A stretch of DNA of 64,000 nt from G963664835 sp965220775 (lineage in GTDB: Bacteria; Chloroflexota; UBA6077; FW602-bin22; JBCLEL01). Below are positions 61,229 to 64,000 of this stretch, piece after piece. The position numbers and the translations under genes are program-made. The stretch is taken from assembly GCA_965220775.1 (NCBI GenBank), contig OZ244845.1, forward strand, positions 1,860,001 to 1,924,000, written 5' to 3'. Numbering within the stretch: the stretch's first letter is position 1; the number at the start of each line of letters is the position of its first letter. The notes beneath the pieces are model-generated. The model was not told the DNA's origin. It worked only from the letters and a program-made list of their open reading frames with translations, and did not search any database.

Positions 61229-62455
61229 CTACTGCACCTCAGCCGGCGGGCGCCGGCTCTGTAGCGGCTGTGGCCACCACTTGTCTTCCCACTTGTCCCG
61301 CCAGATGTGTCGGAGATTTGGCAGCACCTTTGTCGCTGTCAGCCTTATGTTCTCCATCGCCAGATCATGCGGCATCGAGCCAATCTGGTTCAGCACCATG
61401 AGGTGTCCGATGCGCATGCTCTTGATGAGATCTTCCAATTGCTCCGTTACCTGGCTTGGAGTTCCGGCTACGACCACCGCCCTGCTGGCGATGTCCTTCC
61501 ACGAGCTACCCGCGTCCTTGTTATCGGGCGCCCTTGTCACCCCAAGTAATCCCGCCTTGAGCGAGTCGATAGAGCGATAACCGGGTGCCTCCGTGAACCC
61601 TGGACGCACGTGGAAGTTTAGCTTGTTGACGAAATATTCGACGTGAGGGCCGTATTTTTCCTCGATTTCGCTTTGGCTTTCCCCGACGACCACAAGTTGA
61701 AGGAAGCCGGCGTGATAGGGGTTGGGCTCCACGTTCTTCTCTTCCGCCTTCTTCCAGAAATTGTCGATCACTCGTTTGCCTAGCTTGTATCCGTTATAGG
61801 ACAGATAAGCGTACAGGTACCCCTTCTCCAGGGTCCAATCCCAAGTCTCCACCGACCGGCCGCCCGGCACCCACACGGGTGGGTGGGGCTTTTGGATGGG
61901 ACGAGGCCAGATGTTCACGTACCGAAGCTGAGAGAATTTGCCGTCCCAGCTAAACACATCCGGATCAGTCCATGCTCGTACAATGAGGTCTGCGGCTTCG
62001 TGGTATTGCTCGCGGAGCATCGCCGGGTTCACACTGTACGCGAAGTTTGAGTCCTGGCTCGATCCGACCGGAAATCCGGCCACGATCCTGCCTCCGCTGA
62101 TGCAGTCCAGCATCGCGTACTCCTCCGCTACTCTCACCGGAGGGTTGTAGAGAGCCACAGACGTGCCTAAGACGATGATCGCTACGTCCTTGGTTCTGCG
62201 TGCCAATGAGGCCGCCATCAACGTAGGTGAAGGCATCATTCCGTAGGCGTTACTGTGGTGCTCGTTTACGCAAACGCCGTCGTAGCCCATAGCGGCGCCG
62301 TATTCGAGCTCATCCAGAGATTGGTTATACATCACGTGCGCCTTCGCCGGATCGAACAGGTCACTCGGAATGTCCACCCAGACGCTGTCATACCTTTCCG
62401 TAAAGTCCTCCGGCAGATCGCGGTAAGGCATCAAATGAAACATGCTGATTTTCAC
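61229..62455 (-). CDS. LLM-class (luciferase-like) flavin-dependent oxidoreductase
   Basis: 408 residues of the bacterial-luciferase superfamily. GYDGVCVNEHHSNAYGMMPSP, VRVAEEYAMLDCISGGR and IVAGFPVGSS are typical, followed by HPPVWVPGGRSVETWDW and GTPSQVTEQLEDL. Substrates are usually FMNH2-dependent oxygenations of organic molecules. GTG at 62455 lies six bases after AAGGAG. Expansions of these enzymes are described in SAR202 genomes, supporting the taxonomic guess. Confidence 0.9.
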   Translation of the reverse strand: MKISMFHLMPYRDLPEDFTERYDSVWVDIPSDLFDPAKAHVMYNQSLDELEYGAAMGYDGVCVNEHHSNAYGMMPSPTLMAASLARRTKDVAIIVLGTSVALYNPPVRVAEEYAMLDCISGGRIVAGFPVGSSQDSNFAYSVNPAMLREQYHEAADLIVRAWTDPDVFSWDGKFSQLRYVNIWPRPIQKPHPPVWVPGGRSVETWDWTLEKGYLYAYLSYNGYKLGKRVIDNFWKKAEEKNVEPNPYHAGFLQLVVVGESQSEIEEKYGPHVEYFVNKLNFHVRPGFTEAPGYRSIDSLKAGLLGVTRAPDNKDAGSSWKDIASRAVVVAGTPSQVTEQLEDLIKSMRIGHLMVLNQIGSMPHDLAMENIRLTATKVLPNLRHIWRDKWEDKWWPQPLQSRRPPAEVQ

Positions 62456-62579
62456 GATCGACTCCTTGCCCTCGACTTCGCCCGCATAGACCGGCCAAGG
62501 TGGAGGGTGCTATTAGAATTGACTCAAGTGATTCTGAGGTGTTCGGTGGCGCGATTCAGTGCTATGAAGATGGTTTTGC

Positions 62580-63452
62580 TCAATAGATCCCGATGCCGAT
62601 CACTTCTTTTTCCCAGGGAGACAGCCGGTCCAGCTGCTCTTTTGACAGACTTCGCACCGACGAATAGTCCGGCAACGACCCATCGATCGCCAGCAACTCC
62701 CGCATGTCCGGCGACAGGCGTCGCTTTACGTGCGGCGGTATGATGCGCTCGTTGTCGATCATACCCTTGACCCATCTACGCTGAAAGAACCCGATCGCCG
62801 AGTGCCGGATGTGGTCGCTCGTGTTCAAGCCCGTCGCGTGCCAGGTAGCCGCGTCCCACATGATGACTGACCCGGCGGGAGTTTCTGCCTGCACATACCC
62901 AGGGTACTCTTCGTCAGATTCAGGTACTCTCAGAGACCGGTGCGAGCCCGGCCAAATCACTGTAGCGCCGTTTTCGGCAGTGAAATCTACCAGCGGCCAG
63001 AGTACGTTGAGACCGACCGGGATGTGAGATCCTCCCACGAACGGCAAAACACTGAATAGCTCGCGGTCGACGTGTACTTGGAATCCGTGCCTCTTCTCCC
63101 GACCTCCGCTCGGCCGAATCGAGCGCCCAGTTGTGTCGTAGAGCACCATGTCGTCACCGAGGATTCTCTTGCACACATTCAGGACCGGCGGACAAAGATA
63201 GAAAGTCTCGAAGAAGGGATGTTTGGCGAGGGGATTCCGCGCCACTTTCTGATTTTCGGTCTGTTCTCCCATACGTTCGGCGATCGGCCGCTCCCGTTCG
63301 TAGATCTCTTCCAGCGCGTTGATTGCCTCGCGCGCCCGTTCGGCAGTAACGGCATTGGGGATAATCGTGAATCCCTGACTCACGACCTGCTCACTATGAA
63401 ACTCTACGTCGAACGATCGTGCATCCATCTCTTTGTCCCCACTATCCAGCAT
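62580..63452 (-). CDS. Phytanoyl-CoA dioxygenase (PhyH) family protein
   Basis: 290 residues of the Fe(II)/2-oxoglutarate PhyH family. QVHVDRE supplies the HxD, and TWHATGLNTSDHIRHSAIG the distal His and Arg region. The start region YERERPIAERMG and GFTIIPNAVTAERAREAIN are usual. The substrate is unknown. It is encoded between the LLM oxidoreductase and the beta-propeller gene in the same direction, possibly a catabolic set. Confidence 0.88.
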   Translation of the reverse strand: MLDSGDKEMDARSFDVEFHSEQVVSQGFTIIPNAVTAERAREAINALEEIYERERPIAERMGEQTENQKVARNPLAKHPFFETFYLCPPVLNVCKRILGDDMVLYDTTGRSIRPSGGREKRHGFQVHVDRELFSVLPFVGGSHIPVGLNVLWPLVDFTAENGATVIWPGSHRSLRVPESDEEYPGYVQAETPAGSVIMWDAATWHATGLNTSDHIRHSAIGFFQRRWVKGMIDNERIIPPHVKRRLSPDMRELLAIDGSLPDYSSVRSLSKEQLDRLSPWEKEVIGIGIY

Positions 63453-63481
63453 AAATACTTCTCACCATTTCGCGACCGCGA

Positions 63482-64000
63482 CTATTTGGCTAGTTTGATG
63501 TAGCGGCCGCCGATCAGCCATTCCGACACGTAGATGTTGCCGTCGGCGTCCGTTGCCACCCCGTGGGGACTGTTGAACTTGCCAGTCTCCAACAGATGAG
63601 TTCGGACGGTCTCGCCGTTCGCATTCGTCACGTTGGGCCAACCGTCAACGTCGCAGACTCCGCGGTTCGTTCCTAGCTGTACCACGAGGTTGTCGTCCAA
63701 GTCGACGATCGCCATATTTGCGTTCAGCTCGATGATGATCATCAAGTCGCCGTGTGATGCGAAGCCGGTCGGCGATCTGGACCACTCCGAGCCGAATGAA
63801 CGCTTGTAGTTTCCCTCAAGGTCATAAACCTGGATGCGTCCGTTGCTGCGGTCGCCGATGTAGAGCTCCGGCTCGTCCTTTCGAGTGTCTACCCACGCGG
63901 TGTGAGGTCCGTCGAAAGCGCCGGTCTGTCCTTCCTCGCCATTGATGCCGCCGATATAGCTGCCGGACTTGTCGAAGCGGTGCACGTAGTTCTCGCCATA
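63482..64000 (-). CDS. NHL-repeat beta-propeller protein (5' part beyond window)
   Basis: At least 172 residues, open to the window edge. Repeated blocks of the NHL type are seen: HRFDKSGSYIGGINGEEGQ, LYIGDRSNGRIQVYDLEGNY, FNSPHGVATDADGNIYVSEW, plus VDLDDNLVVQLG. These form blades of a six-bladed propeller, often with binding or lactonase/lyase roles. The C-terminus ends GGRYIKLAK. The true start is outside the window. Confidence 0.85.
   Translation of the reverse strand, partial: YGENYVHRFDKSGSYIGGINGEEGQTGAFDGPHTAWVDTRKDEPELYIGDRSNGRIQVYDLEGNYKRSFGSEWSRSPTGFASHGDLMIIIELNANMAIVDLDDNLVVQLGTNRGVCDVDGWPNVTNANGETVRTHLLETGKFNSPHGVATDADGNIYVSEWLIGGRYIKLAK

Overview
The window looks like a chromosomal segment of an uncultured member of the Chloroflexota, most likely a Dehalococcoidia or SAR202-type lineage. 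This is inferred from gene content and not from a marker tree. Supporting points are a membrane-anchored baseplate-J-like protein beside alaS, ruvX and mltG; a YbbR/diadenylate cyclase pair; a MurE plus FemX-type cell-wall set; and, at the right end, a flavin-dependent luciferase-like monooxygenase, a phytanoyl-CoA-type dioxygenase and an NHL beta-propeller.

Bases 1-19,000 are one long plus-strand housekeeping block with many 4-13 base stop/start overlaps: alaS (3' part), baseplate-J-like protein, ruvX, mltG, aroE, rpsB, tsf, pyrH, frr, uppS, cdsA, dxr, rseP, nusA, ylxR, infB, rbfA, truB, ribF and a C39-like peptidase. It couples translation (S2, EF-Ts, RRF, IF-2, RbfA, TruB) to envelope lipid synthesis (UppS, CdsA, Dxr, RseP). 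It holds several cis signals: a promoter plus intrinsic terminator in front of nusA, a hairpin over the ylxR start codon, and a nested multi-stem leader in front of infB. Three genes (uppS, cdsA, nusA) seem to lack ATG/GTG/TTG where homology or the Shine-Dalgarno sequence predicts the start.

Bases 19,000-42,700 are mainly minus-strand housekeeping genes: an EF-G paralogue, birA, an SDR, murE, femX-like, a polyprenyl synthase, tatD, metG, rsmI, plsY, der, ybbR, cdaA and an argF-like gene. Plus-strand islands are trm112-like, dnaD-like, a 710-bp tandem duplication of a dnaC-like helicase loader, and folC. Between birA and the SDR lies a strong candidate for an undescribed small RNA on the minus strand. 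It has a promoter, a rod-like fold, an intrinsic terminator and a 12-nt match to the anti-Shine-Dalgarno tail of 16S rRNA.

Bases 42,700-61,200 are accessory in character. Intergenic gaps are filled with at least three families of GC-rich inverted repeats. Genes include a PIN/Phd-type toxin-antitoxin pair with a palindromic operator, a PD-(D/E)XK-like protein, an orphan HTH antitoxin-like protein, a 1339-residue single-chain (type IIG-like) restriction-modification enzyme plus a tiny remnant of another, a HEPN-motif protein, and an AAA ATPase/TOPRIM pair resembling OLD/PARIS-type phage defence. In the middle sits a tRNA-Leu-shaped gene whose anticodon arm is lengthened by about 30 nt into a roughly 20-bp hairpin, directly behind a consensus -10 box. 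Several known phage-defence effectors (HEPN and TOPRIM nucleases) cut tRNA anticodon loops, so the co-occurrence of this odd tRNA with such genes is the most intriguing signal here. Any functional link is inference.

Bases 61,200-64,000 return to metabolic genes typical of the presumed lineage, ending in a beta-propeller gene cut by the window edge.
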